NCBI GenBank assembly: GCA_900239685.1 | Contig: OENT01000262.1 | Location: 83,968 to 147,967, forward strand | Source: Rotaria macrura | Taxonomy: Eukaryota; Rotifera; Eurotatoria; Philodinida; Philodinidae | Length of the DNA: 64,000 nt | Direction of reading: 5' to 3' | Shown here: one piece after another, positions 40,201-53,100 of the stretch | Numbering within the stretch: position 1 is the stretch's first letter | How the letters are laid out: the number at the start of each line of letters is the position of its first letter | Notes under the pieces: model-generated | Told to the model about the DNA's origin: nothing | The model's database searches: none | Seen by the model: the letters and a program-made list of their open reading frames with translations, nothing else | Made by a program: the position numbers and the translations under genes

Positions 40201-41110
40201 AATATTTTACCCATCAAAGTGTTTTTTTTTGTTTTTCCTCTTCCGATTCATAAAGATACTTTCGTTTTATGACTCATGCATCGACTTATGAAGTAAAACG
40301 AATAAGTTTTAGTAGTCAATAAAAATCTATCAATGATAAGATTAAGCGTGTGTGTTGCAGTTTCGTCAACATATTTTGTTTTCATTTGATAGACTGCAAT
40401 CTAATAAGTAAGCGTTTGATCGACTTGCAGTTAACGCTCAACTAGCGAATTCATAATTGAATATTGATTTTCATTAGAAAACGAGAGAACACTGTAGAGA
40501 TGACTCACTATTGCAGTTTCACGAGTGATAATGCGAACGACTAAAAACAAATATTTCAGCAAGATTGATTGAAGCGAATCGATTTATTCATGTTATAGAA
40601 GATAATTTCGAATGACTTTCCTTGTTCACGTGTTTATTCGAATCCATTCAGTATAAATGAATTTCAAGCGAAAATTTAGACGGTAGTAGAAACCTAAAAG
40701 GGCAAACGATGTATGACTTCCGATATATCTTGCTTCTTATCTGATCGAATTCGTAATGTAAACACTAACTAGCCGTATGGAAATCGAAGTGAAAGGTGGG
40801 CGGCGTATCTCACCGAAGAAAAACTTGAATGGATTATCATGTGAATGGCTTAATGACATTCTATAATTATTTTATAAAGGTTAACAAAACCATCGACCAT
40901 AGACTTTGTTTTTCTTCAAAGTTAACAATAACGAAAATATTGAGCGATCTTTTTTCTTAAAATTTTATCATATTTCTGCGATAAATTCAATAACATCGTT
41001 CTTGTCTAATTTTATTCAAAGAAAATAAAAAGAATCTCTATTAGTCATGTTCCTAAGTTGTATCTTTCTTGTTCTCAATTACATAAATTCTTTTATCATA
41101 CAAGACATAG
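34254..41110. other. 6.9-kb gene-free stretch
   Basis: The first kilobase (to about 35300) looks like decayed repetitive DNA with overlapping open frames on both strands. The remainder is AT-rich with only short frames; those at 37596-37784 and 38225-38649 have no recognisable content. Confidence 0.35.
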
Positions 41111-41384
41111 CTGCGCAAATACAAAAACAAAATGCACCCAGAAACTCACACACCCACAAAACCTACAATCACTTAACTTGTATTATCATGTGCTAGGGAA
41201 AAAACATAGAACCACTTAGCCTGTATATCTACATGATAGTACAAAGTAGGCTATTCTAGGTTTTTTCCCCCAGTACATGATAGTAGAAAGGAAGTGATTC
41301 GAGGTTTTTTCCCCCAGTAAGTGATAATAGTTGGTAAGTGATTCTACGTTTTGGGGGTTTTTGAGTACATTTGCGTTTGCACAG
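41111..41384. repeat. palindromic element with 44-bp direct repeats
   Basis: Three copies at a 44-bp period share the core ATTCTAGGTTTTTTCCCCC (starting near 41253, 41297, 41341; the third is degenerate, with GGGGG). An inverted copy of the same unit lies at 41181-41223, and the outermost ends CTGCGCAAAT and (reverse complement) CTGTGCAAAC form short inverted termini. The element is therefore an imperfect palindrome of about 274 bp, MITE-like, without an obvious target duplication. Confidence 0.55.
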
Positions 41385-42543
41385 ACCTCACACATGATCA
41401 TAAATTGATGAGAAATAGTCATTGTTGGAAAGTGAAAATATTCTAATTCGTCATCTCTGCTCGGAAGAACAAAGGTTTCATCGATTCTCTACGCTGAATA
41501 CTGATATTCTCTTCGGAAACATTAATTGTGAGACAAACATATCATTGGAATTCATCTGGGCGATGCTTGTTGTGTTTAATATTGTTTAGGATATAAGATC
41601 CTTATCAAAATATTCGATTTCCTATTGATTTTCGAGACATCCGCAGATATAATCCGATCATCTATTGAATATTTCAGCCAGGTCCTATGAATGTTCATGC
41701 TATTAACAGGAATCAATAATCTATAATGATTTTGTCGAAAGTAAACTTCGCAATAGTTAATCATTCGTGTTTTATTTACCCTTCGTACACACATGGTTTT
41801 CGCTTGACTCAACTCATCAACGACTATTTCTGTTATTTATATATTTTAAACAATAAAGCTCATGTGAAATAAACTTTTATTGTAAATCTCAGTTGATATC
41901 TCTATTTGTTGACAAACGGCATTTTTCCTATGGAGTAATTTCATAGTTTTTATACATTTAAAGCAAGTGATTTGTAAATTATCTTAAGGAAACAGTTCAC
42001 TACATCGAGGAGAACGAGCTTTAGTGAAAAATAATTTGATTTTTCTGTGCAGTGAACTACAATTTGTAGAGATCATGTTTATTTTTACTGGTAGAATACA
42101 TAACTACTTCTTCGCATGTTGACTGTCATTCGAGTGACTGCGAGATTAGGAAGAGTCATTCATATCGATCGGTCATGTCGTACTTTATCTATGAAATGTG
42201 TTACAACTCACGGATCATATCCTATGTCTTTTCAGTTGGATTACACCAATCTGCTGTGTTTCGTCCGAGACTTTTGAATCTTTCTCAATTCTTAGTTATT
42301 TTTCGTTGATGCAAGTTTCAAGAAAAACTAGTATTTTGATTTCGTTCGTTGTACATTGAAGATATTAGTATATGACTGATGCTATTAAACATTGATTGTC
42401 AGTGTGTTTCTTTCTCATGACGTGCCTTGCTCAAAGTTGCAATTAAAAGATAATGAAATCTAGTTTATCGATCAACTAAAACAACAAAGTAATAGCACAT
42501 AATCAAATTCGAAAGTAAAAGATAAAAAAAAAACAAAATTTGA
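41385..42543. other. intergenic stretch downstream of gene A
   Basis: No coding frame with recognisable content. The 3' UTR of gene A should lie in the right part. Confidence 0.35.
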
Positions 42544-45500
42544 CTAAAAATTTGTCGTGTTTGTTTCGAAGAGTCCTTTGAGCATTTGCTTACGTTTAAT
42601 CGTTTCAATATACGAACGATTTTCAATAACTTCCGAATGATCGGGTGGTAACGTTTTTAACAATTGTTCAATAGATCTTTCTGTTGATGCAATAGCTTCT
42701 TCGAATCGTCCTAAGCCTGTGTATGTTGTTGCAATATTGAAATGTGTCACAGCAATAGTTGGGTGATTTTCTGGTAAACACATTAATTCAATTTCGAGAC
42801 TTTTCAAATAACATGGTAATGCATCAGCAAATTGTTCTTGTCGATAATACATTGAACCAATATTATTGTAGAGTGATGCAAACGATGGATGTGTCATAGG
42901 TAAGTATTCTTGTTGAAGTTCTAAAGCACGTTTAAAGTGAACGAGTGCATCACTGTAACGATGCATTTTATTGTAAACATTTCCAATACTATTATTAAAT
43001 GACGCAAGTGCTTGACAGTTGCGTGGTTCAATATGACGTTGAACTTCAAGTGCTTTACTATAGTATGTTAAAGCATCATCATATTTGTCTTGTAAAACAT
43101 AGGCATCGCCTAAATTGTCGTATGTTGACGCAAGATCCGGATCGTTCGTTTCATTCAATTGTTGAAGAATTTTCAAAGCCCGATCGAATGATTTACCTGC
43201 ATCATGATATTTGCCTTGTTTTAAATAAACAACACCAATGTTGTTTGAATAGGAAGCAATAGCGGATAGATTTGGATTGTGAGAATTTAATTGTACATCG
43301 AGAGCTTTTTGATGATATTCGATGGCTTTTTCATATTCTTCTTGCCGAAAATACATCGAACCAATGTTATTGTATGTTGGAGATAATTGTACAGCATCAG
43401 ATGGAACAAACCGAAGAAACGTATCTAATGACAAGTGAAATAATTCGACAGCACGCTTGAAATCACCACGCGAATGACAACCAGCACCGAGAATATGGCA
43501 TGACGCAGCTATTGAACCTTGCAGATTCGGATCACTTTTCAATGTTTCATCGTCGAATATCATTTGAACCAGTTGTTCAGCACGTGCTTGCTGATTCATT
43601 ACCATCATTAGCTTAATTAGAGAAACGAACGGCGCAGCACCTTTCACTTCGTTTCGTTTCGTTTCAATAATTCGTTGAAGAGATCGTTCGTTTTCACATG
43701 TAGTTAACGTTAAATGAATCGCAGCTATTCTGTTGTCATTTTGATTCGTCTTTTCTATTTTCGTTAAACGTCCTATAATTCCCATATTTAATAAAACATC
43801 ATTGTTGTCATCAGTAAGATATCTCAGTGAACTTGTATTGGCACATTTCATGTTCGGCGAGACGTGCAAATGAAGAATAACAGGGATATATTCGTTTGAG
43901 AGATTTGGAAGCTTTGTGGCTATTTGAGTGGCTTTTGAAAGATCTGTTGAACCTAATAAAAATTGACTAAACACAAGTAAACCATGATTGGCTAAACTCT
44001 TTTGTAAATCGTCCAAATCATTCTGATGAATCGTTTGACCTAAGTAAACGATAAGTGGCACATTGGATACTGATTCTTTTTCTATTTGATGATACAGATC
44101 TTGAATAAACAAACGAAGTTTAAATAAAACATCGGCTTCTGGTATGCGAAGAGCTTTGTTTAACATCTAAATGAACAGAATAAACGAATGTCGTTACGGT
44201 TTTTCATGCCGAGAAAATTATTGTTCAATTTACTTTTGAAAGAAAACATTGTCTTGTGAACCACCAAATAGCTCGACTCTTTTCATAATCATTTTCGAAT
44301 TCATCAATAATTAATAATTCTTCCGTATTTCCATCGTATTCTTGACGAGCAAAATTCACTAATTCCTTCATGGCATATTCAGTTTCGTCATTGTCGAGTA
44401 TTATTTCACTTATCAATTGTGAATATACAAACATAGGATCGGGTGTAGCCGAATCTAATGATACATTCATGTAAGCTATTAAGTCACGCGTTACTTCATT
44501 TATGTCACTTGATATTTGTTTATATATGTCATCTATATGCCGATAAAAACCTTTTATTTTACTTTTTCCTTCTAAAGCATTTTCTTTGGTTTCATCATTT
44601 TCACAGGAAATATAAATCGTAAATATTTGTTGAAGATCTTCGATTCTTGGAAGAATCAAATTAGTAAAATTATCCGATAAGATAAAAACGATTTTTTCAT
44701 TTGATATACTATTGATGAAAGCAATACAATCGTCAACATCATCAAATATTTTTAAGAAATTTACAAGATGTCGAAGATTTCTTATTACTAAATCATCAGG
44801 AGGTGTTGAGTTTAAATAAACAAGAATAAAATATTCAACATTTCCTCGTTGTCGCGGAGCATTACCAGCTGATGGTTCACTATGTTCCACTTGTTGTTCT
44901 ACAGTCAATAAATGAAAAGAAAAACAGCTTATAGTTGTATTTGATATTCAATGTTTATCTTCTATGATGTGATGAAGTTCGAAGAGTTCATTTCAAGAGG
45001 AGACATTCTCAAGTAATAGCTTTTTGTTAATCGACCTCTTCTTCATTTTCAACAATGCTACTCTTATGGCTAGTGAATCTCTACAAGCAAGAAGTTGAGC
45101 ATACTATATTTTACGGCTGACATCCTTTTATTGGGATGCATAATCAGAAAAAAGAACGTTGCTTCTACAAAAATATGAAACCTTGATTGACGCATCGATT
45201 TGATCAATGTTGTTAGAGCATACATTACATGATGGAGAATAATCTTGACTTTTCTCGATTATGAAGTCAAGAAGAAAAATGCATTAATTCTTCACGAACC
45301 GATATCAAGAGTTCAAAATCAAAAATATTCATTGAGTGGCAAAACGAAAACTATTTTCAAGTGTCTTTTCATGCAAAATAATTATAGTTTTCCCAATCAT
45401 TTTAATTCTAGACTATTAGGCTTAAGATCAATTCAATTTTGATTTTTACACAAATATCACATGTGACTAAACATTGGTCAGTACAGTGCGTTTTGAACGC

Positions 45501-48500
45501 AATCATGTTGACGAATCGAAATTAGATGAATCGTTTTATCACATGGTGCAATTAGAAGAATTGAGTCAAATGATGTCAACATCTCCTCTGATGACCAATG
45601 TATATGTAATACAGTTTCCTTTTGGCAATATCAATTCCTATCATAGGCTGTGTCAGAATTATGCACACGTGTTTGATCAGAATTCATATTGTCTTTTAAA
45701 TATACGATTCTAGACTGTTAGAAATCTTACAAGGAAAGTGACTTTCGTCATTCTATTGATTGCTTTCCGCACCGATTTCTTCGACTCAACATTTCGAGAG
45801 AAATCAACTGTGAGGAAGTTTTGCAAAACTAAGAGCAATCTTTTCATCAATGACGTTTCTAGAATACTTTCTTGAATGAGAATTATTGATTATCACATTG
45901 TGCTCAAAATATACTCATGAGTTTTACTGAGACAATGAAAGTTTAAAACATTTCTACGTCTACATATTCGATCGAAGATTTTAATTGCACGTGTCTCATA
46001 GTAATTAATGCAATAAACTTAATTCATGAAATTAGATCGATTGAAATATACAGAAGTTGGTAACGACCGTGATGGGATAAGAAAACTAGTCTACTTCCTC
46101 CGCGAATTCGAAAACACGTTTCTTCTTCAACTTCTTCCTCATGTCAAAAGACGAGATTCGTCTCTGATATATATATACACATACAATGGATAAAATATGA
46201 ACGATTCTAGGATGAATATAAAACTTAAACATACGTCGAATGATACCAAGTCGTGTAAGCAATAGTTGTGATCCATCATTAACCATAGGTGTATCACGAG
46301 TAGAATTATTACTCAACGAGGAGATCGGTTGAATTCTTTGTTGATTTTGATTGTTTTCAACATTCGATGACATCGATCGAAGAAATTTGGCGAATTCATT
46401 TAATGGATTGTTTTCATTTTGATTGTTTTCATTATCTGAGTCCGAATGAGTATCTAAAGTAAAAAAACGAAGGACAACACAGTTCGTTTCGTATTGTAGA
46501 AAGAAATAGTTGTCTTTGAGAAACCTTTTCTTTGTTGAATGTTCAATGATTCAGATCTTAGACTGATAGAATTATCGTTCGTTTCTTCGTGTGTATCGGG
46601 CAAGATTTCAAATGGCGAATCGAGAGCATCCGTTACAGATAACATCGTGGACAGTTGAGGAGGACCTAATGAAGAATAGCTCGAGTGTTTTAATTGAAAA
46701 GCAAATATTCAAATAATACCATAAATTCGTTTGGGCCGTGGCACAGGTACCGGTGGTGGAGATTCTCGATCAGTAGATGATAATATTGGTATGAAAGTTT
46801 TTGAATCTTCTACCGTTTGTTGTCGTTGCTGTTTATGTTTTGATCGAATAGATGTGAATGATTGAGAATCATGAAACTCAAGAGTATCGGCCGAGAAACC
46901 TTCGCTTGCTAAAGATAAACAAAAGAATCAATCGAACTAGTTCTCACTTTCATGGTAAAACTAATCGTACAAGCTTTCTCAGCATCTGACTGCGGAATTG
47001 GAACTGTCGTTGATTTCTTTTTCTAAATGACAATTTTTAAAACTCATGTATGAATTCGATCATAAAAGTAAGATTGCACCTCTGATTGTTGATGGTTAGA
47101 TTGATTTGTTGCTCGTGGTTCCGGTCTCATTTGTCGGTCTACGCGTCATATTTTAAATATTTAACTTTATATTTTCTTAGAAAACGAAATAACATACTTT
47201 CACTTGTTTGTCCTCGATTGTTTAATGATACGGGTGGTTTCGATCTCTGAACATTGTTCGTTGTCTAAAGCAAAAATGAATTTGATTGTTTACTTTTCTT
47301 GCCAGAAGAAAGTAAAAACTTCTCACGTATGTGAATGATCGTTGCCTTATTCCCGACGATGGTTCTCGTTGTTCGCTGTTTGTCATCGCTGACGATCGTT
47401 TATTCCGTGAAGCTTAACAAATAGTTTCGAAATAATTATATTTAGTAATATCAAGAATAGGAAGTAGCTTTGATTACTCGGAGGCGACGGCGTCGAACTT
47501 GATGAACTCTAAAGAGATTTCGAATAGGATGAATTTAGTCGAACCGAAGAGAACGAATATACTAACTGTAGAACTTTCTAACTGACATCTAAGCAAACAA
47601 AAGATAAAATCAAATGAGTTAATAAGAACATTGTCCAGAAATAAAGAATTACTCTTGACAAGGTTTTGATCCAATGATGTGTTCGATTTGGAATATATGA
47701 TCGTCATCCCGTTTAATCAAAGCATGTTCACAACAAGCCGATATTCGATCTTCAAGTATATCGTTGATATAAAATTCTAATTTTATTTTCGAATCGTCTC
47801 GATAACGTTTCGATTTAAATGTCAATTGATCTACAATGAAAATGATTGTAATCAAAACAAAATGATTCACATCTCTAAGATTACCGCCAGATATTAAGCA
47901 GCCTTTGAAAACTGTTCGACCATTTTGAACGACCATTATTTCATCACTATGTTTGCCATTAGCCGAACTCTTATAAGTTAATGTAACCAAAGAACATTCT
48001 CTTAAATCACGATACTAGAATTAAATAAAAACAAATACTTGATGCCTTTATAAAACGAAATGATAACATACTCGACGACGATATTGAGAGTGACTACCAC
48101 TTCTATGTCTTGACTATTGAAGGAAAGAAACAATTAAATAAAAAGATAAAAAAATCTCTTCACTTGTTCCGCATGGGAATCGGAAGTATCGTGCCGATGA
48201 CGATAATCTCCGTAGTCGATCTTTTGAGAATGTGAACGAGCACGTCGTCGTCTTTCCGATGTCTGATTTTAGAATAGAATCATTATGCATTGTCAATAGT
48301 TCATCGGAATACTTCGACAAAGAAAATTGAATTAGCAAACCTGAGAATCATGAATGATCGATTGAAATTCACGTCGAAGATCATCTTCACATCGTCTTTC
48401 GAGATCGATTGCTCTTAAGAACAACTATTCGTTCGACTTCATTTTAATTTTAATAGTTTAACTTACTGCTCGATTATACGTTGATTAATTAAATCTTTGG

Positions 48501-48537
48501 CCAATCGAAGTCGTTCACGTCTTAGCAAATGATCCAT
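42544..48537 (-). CDS. gene A: ERICH3-like (DUF4590) N-half fused to degenerate ART plus TPRs
   Basis: Seventeen exons: 48537-48467, 48413-48341, 48262-48164, 48113-48072, 48014-47885, 47830-47653, 47588-47567, 47508-47478, 47412-47327, 47264-47204, 47138-47080, 47022-46971, 46908-46720, 46665-46525, 46453-46235, 44898-44234, 44166-42544; sum 3741 nt, 1246 residues. Residues 1-95 are basic and helical. Residues 96-198 (VTLTYKSS, DEIMVVQNG, TVFKG, KLEFYINDI, ISACCEH) resemble DUF4590 of ERICH3. A Ser/Pro/Asn-rich acidic linker runs to 484. Residues 485-706 are an alpha/beta domain found before ART in bdelloid proteins (VEYFILVYLNS, IVFILSDN). Residues 707-890 have an ART-like layout, but the R-S-E active site reads VYLGQ, GST and NNDVLL, so catalysis is unlikely. 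About seven TPRs follow to about 1210. A scaffold role is inferred. The 1.3-kb intron joins the two halves; it is supported by the same junction in gene B. Confidence 0.75.
44899..46234. other. 1.3-kb intron joining the two halves of gene A
   Basis: Donor GTATGT after RLGIIR and acceptor CTGTAG give a phase-1 junction identical in place to the 58-nt intron of gene B. Its length leaves open a gene boundary here, so transcript evidence matters. An 80-codon plus-strand frame inside (45474-45713) is unrecognised. Confidence 0.5.
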
Positions 48538-50194
48538 AGTGTTTTTCTTAACTTTGTAACGTGTTTAATTTCAGCTGAGTAACACAATGCTTTTCATTTA
48601 CTCATCTTCATCATAAATAATAAGTAGAATAATATCTGATTTAACCTGTAAAAAAAACGAAATTCATCGTTTGATCTCGATAAAGATAGTGACACTCAAC
48701 ATAACTTTTTCTCTATAAATATGCACGTTGTTTCAACGCTCGTATATACTGCTTATTATTCACCAAACAGCGTTGAAAAAACAAAGATGAAGACAGAACG
48801 CAAAAAAGAAAAAAACAAAGTGAAAAATGAAGGTTCTTTTTTCTTTGCGAAGCAAATAACTTTAAAGGTACACACTTATGCCTGTCTTTTTCGTCGGTCG
48901 TGATTATTATTTTGTAGAAAATAACACAGGAAAGATGTACTAGTTAAATGTCCTTCATGTATCATTACGCTGAATAAACTTGAAACAAAATGATTCACTG
49001 AAACTCAGCATTTCAATAGGATAATTTTCATTACTGTACATCGCCATATTTTGCTGTTCGACTAACATAGACGTTTGACAATATTCATCAACTAAATTGA
49101 AGTTGATTCTAAGCATGACTGGTTCAGTTCAAAAGCTTGCTTTGAAGATATTTTTCTATGAGAAATATTTACATGCTGAACATTAGATTAGTAGATAAAA
49201 CAGTTTGTCTTTCGATCGGTTTTCATCGCCACTAACAAGGTCATATTGAATAAACATCGATCCATCAATAAACTACTTTAACGTGCACAGCATCGTTTAC
49301 TTTTTATGGCTTTTTCTAATGAAAAAAAAAATAATCTGGAGAAGTTTTTTTTCGTCAAATATGAAATCGATCAGGAAAACAATAGAAATATCATCTATCA
49401 AAGACAAAAATTCCCAGTAAACATTTGATATTCGAACACCGATCTGTCAATAGGTGATAGTCTACTGAAACATCATTCGAAGAAACAACAAATCTTTTCT
49501 GTTGCAGAATAAAAAAAAACGTTTCATTCTCTTCTTTCTCTTTTCGATTATCAAATAAATGAAAATTTTGATTTCGTTCGATCATTCATCTTCTATTCTT
49601 CAATGAAGAGACGAAAAGAACAACAATGCGAAATATACTCAATAGAGGTCAACATTATTTGTCTAAGCTCTATCTTACGCAGTTTTTCACTTTAATAATG
49701 TAAACATGCATTGCACGGAATCAAGATTTCTCATTTACTTTCCATTTTCCCAGTTTATTTCATAGTTCTTATTCTCGAAAATTGATTTCTTTTTCCCCAA
49801 GCTCGTAAAATACTTCGAACATTTCATTTTGATCGGCCCAACAAAAAATCTGATCGGAACGTTTCCATCATGAGAATATAATCTAGACGAGCAAAAACAA
49901 TTTAGGTACTGGCAATAATAAAACTGCTTTGTCCAGTTAATCAGAGCAATTGATTGAAATTAAGGTAATACAGTCATTGGAAGTCGCCACCTACTTTTGC
50001 AAATATGTACTTGACGGCGATTGCAGCAATAAAACATTTGTGTATGTTTGCTGTTCTTGTGTTTCTTCTTATTTCGTCTCATTTCGTTGTTATTTTTATC
50101 GAAACTTATCACGACGAAAACAAGCAAGAAAACGATAGTCACTGAATATTATTAATCTATCTAGGCGAAGTGACTGGTAGAAAAAATCACGTTA
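48538..50194. other. intergenic stretch between divergent gene A and the RNF34-like gene
   Basis: It should hold both 5' regions, as the two genes diverge from here. AT-rich, no recognised coding frame or repeat. Confidence 0.35.
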
Positions 50195-53100
50195 ATGTCT
50201 GGAGAAATATCTCGATGTGAGCAATGTCATGAACAATACAATTTTTTTCGACGAAAAGTGAGTAGGAGTCGGCGTATACAGTTAAATATGATTTATGACA
50301 ATAAATATTCTTCGTAGATAAGATAGAACATCAACCTTTTCATAGAGAGCACAAAAATCCGAGAATCACGTTTGGTTCCGTCATTGTTCTCGTTTGAGCA
50401 CAATTTAAAAAGATTTCAACTTATTTATTTAGAAACTATGCAATCTATGTGGTCAATTATTTTGTTCGAAATGTGTTCGTAAGCAAACGAATTTGCTAAA
50501 ATTCAGCATTTCGAATTCATGCGCAATATGTCTGTTAATTGTCAATGAACGTACAACTGATGATCAATTGGCAACAATTCGCGTAAAACATCTTCGTGCT
50601 TATGTTATTCATTCTAAAATAATACCGTTGAATCGTCTTGGCACTTGTTTTGAGAAGCAAGATTTAATTAATTTAATTCAATTAAAAAGAAGTCAATTAC
50701 CGATCGAAAACTACGTTTTCGTTGAATATTCTCAAGGAAGACATACTCAGTCAGCAAATAATGCTGCACAAACGAGATATACCGAAGCCCTAAATGAAAA
50801 TGTGCCAATAATAAATGCCAGTGATCACGAGGAAGTTCTGCCGTCGACTGTCGATAGCAATGAACCAGTGCATACAGTTGAACAGGCTAATACAAATCAA
50901 CAAACAACTGTCAATGAGCAGGTGAAAAAAATCTCGATTTTTTAATGCTAAAATCATATTTAGCGAGATTAATTTCTTCTTTCTGCTGAAAATAATCTTC
51001 CGATCTACTTCGTTCAACTATAGTCTCTGTATTTTTATAGGACGAATTCATTGATGACTGACTAGAAAACGTGTCTCCTTTGTTTTTGTTCTAAACGGCA
51101 TCTTTGCCAGCATATCAAAACGGATGACGTCCAATGGAAATAATTTTCAATGTTCTGGGTGACACGTTAAATATTTCTTGGAGAAGCTTCTACGTGTTGG
51201 ATAGGAGTTTAAGAATAGATTACTTCGAAGTTTTATTCATAAATTTCTTTCTATTTTCAATTTCATTGATTTAAATGTTTCGTTCGTTAAAACCACAGGA
51301 ATATAACTGTCATTTTGTAAATCATCGGGGCATTGATTTTTATTTGCAGTTCAATTATTTGTTTCCATTTATCGTTTTATTATCTAATCAGATAAGGATA
51401 CTTGTTTATGCATGGATATTTTAAGTCTAAATAAGATTCTGGAATGCATATGAATCGATGTTAGACGATAATTTATTTTCGAAACTTACAGCACACATAA
51501 ATTCCCTAACGAGAAGTCTTCTTATCACTGTAAAATGACATGTGAAACAGTTCGATTCATACAATGAGCACTTGCCTACGTTGTCCAATATCGACTTGTA
51601 TTTATGCAATTGTTTCAAAATTCTTGCCCTTGGCCTGATAACATAAGCATTTTTTGTGTCGTGCACATACCTTACTAATGTGCTTGTATTGAACAAGAAC
51701 GATATTTATCATAACATGAAAAAATTTATATCAACACTTGTAGTGTTTACAAGCATCAAGGAGAGCAAAATAGTTATGTAATTATAAGAGACAAATTTAT
51801 TTCATTATCAAAACATAAGATACTGTTTGGCAAAAGTAATCTCAACAACTTCATCACATGCAATTGCTAAGTCTATTTGACTGAGTTTCTCGTCACCGAT
51901 TTGATTCAGTAGTTTCTTGAGAAGTGAATGTAAATCGTTTACTTCTCGAGCTCTTTTTCTTTTCATTTTGTCTTGTAGCTGATCCATAATACATATACAT
52001 TCTCCGAACGAACTAAATAATAAATGTTGATTTTGCATAAGTATATTATGGATCAGTCAACTGTTCCGATTTATTCAAGGAAGAAAAGATAGACGTCTGT
52101 ACTTTAGTTCCTAAAAAGGTGTAAAAAGTTTTACCTTTGCAAATTGCAAGTAACACAAATAAAATGTTCCGAAAAAGGGAACTCATCAATAGCAGAGCAC
52201 TTTCATTCTTTTTTATGAATGAAAATCAAGCGGAAAAACATGTACTTCTGAAAGTATAGAAGTCTCATTTTTCTCCGTTGGATTCATTACTATACCGTAG
52301 CCGTCTCGTTTCCTATAGAAGGTACCCAACAAAATCAATTAAGCTGTCTGATTCACCAATAGTTGACATGGAGAGTGATCAGCATATAAATTAGACTGCT
52401 TGATGAAGTAGAACTGGGTACGGAATCAATGTTTCGAGATCCACTCTGGAGATATTAAAAAATGGATGAATCCAGACTAAGGCATACAACACATACCTTT
52501 CTAACAGAATCTATTCGAGAGATTAAATATTTCATATCTTGAATATGAATTTATCGATTGATTACTGGTTTAGAATAGATAGTAATTCAGTAGGTTTTTT
52601 GGCATTTCGATTTACATGAATTTGGAATATTGAGTCTCGATGAATATTTCATAGTAGCATGCAATCGACAGACGAGGTAACGCCATCCTCCTGAAATATT
52701 CGAACGTCCAAGAAAATCTTGGACCTACTATAAACATTGTTGGTAACGAAGAGCTCTAAGGTAGAAGTGAAGAAAAGACTTAAACTCGCAACTAGCCAAG
52801 GGCAAGAACCTTGTTTTTTATATTTCATTGGACTACTCCATCTCATATATTGTGTTCGAGTTTAAATAGCAACCGATGAACGGAAAATATAACCTCGTCA
52901 GCTTATGAACTTTTGTATTGTTTAGGCATCATCGACTGGTGCCAATGCTTCAGCAACAATAAACGATGGAGAAACTGCTAGGTCAAATGAAAATTCTTCT
53001 CTGCCAGCAAAACCTAAACGTTCAACTCTAAACGATGTTTCATCTTTAGAATCGATAAACGATTTAACAGTTCGGCAGTTAAAGGAAATTCTCGCGCATA

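Noticed and set aside
42999-43460. Plus-strand frames of 62-87 codons
   Set aside because: Antisense shadows of the gene A TPR exon.
45474-45713. 80-codon plus-strand frame inside the long intron of gene A
   Set aside because: It opens without an ATG, has no recognisable domain and no splice partners; kept only as a note.
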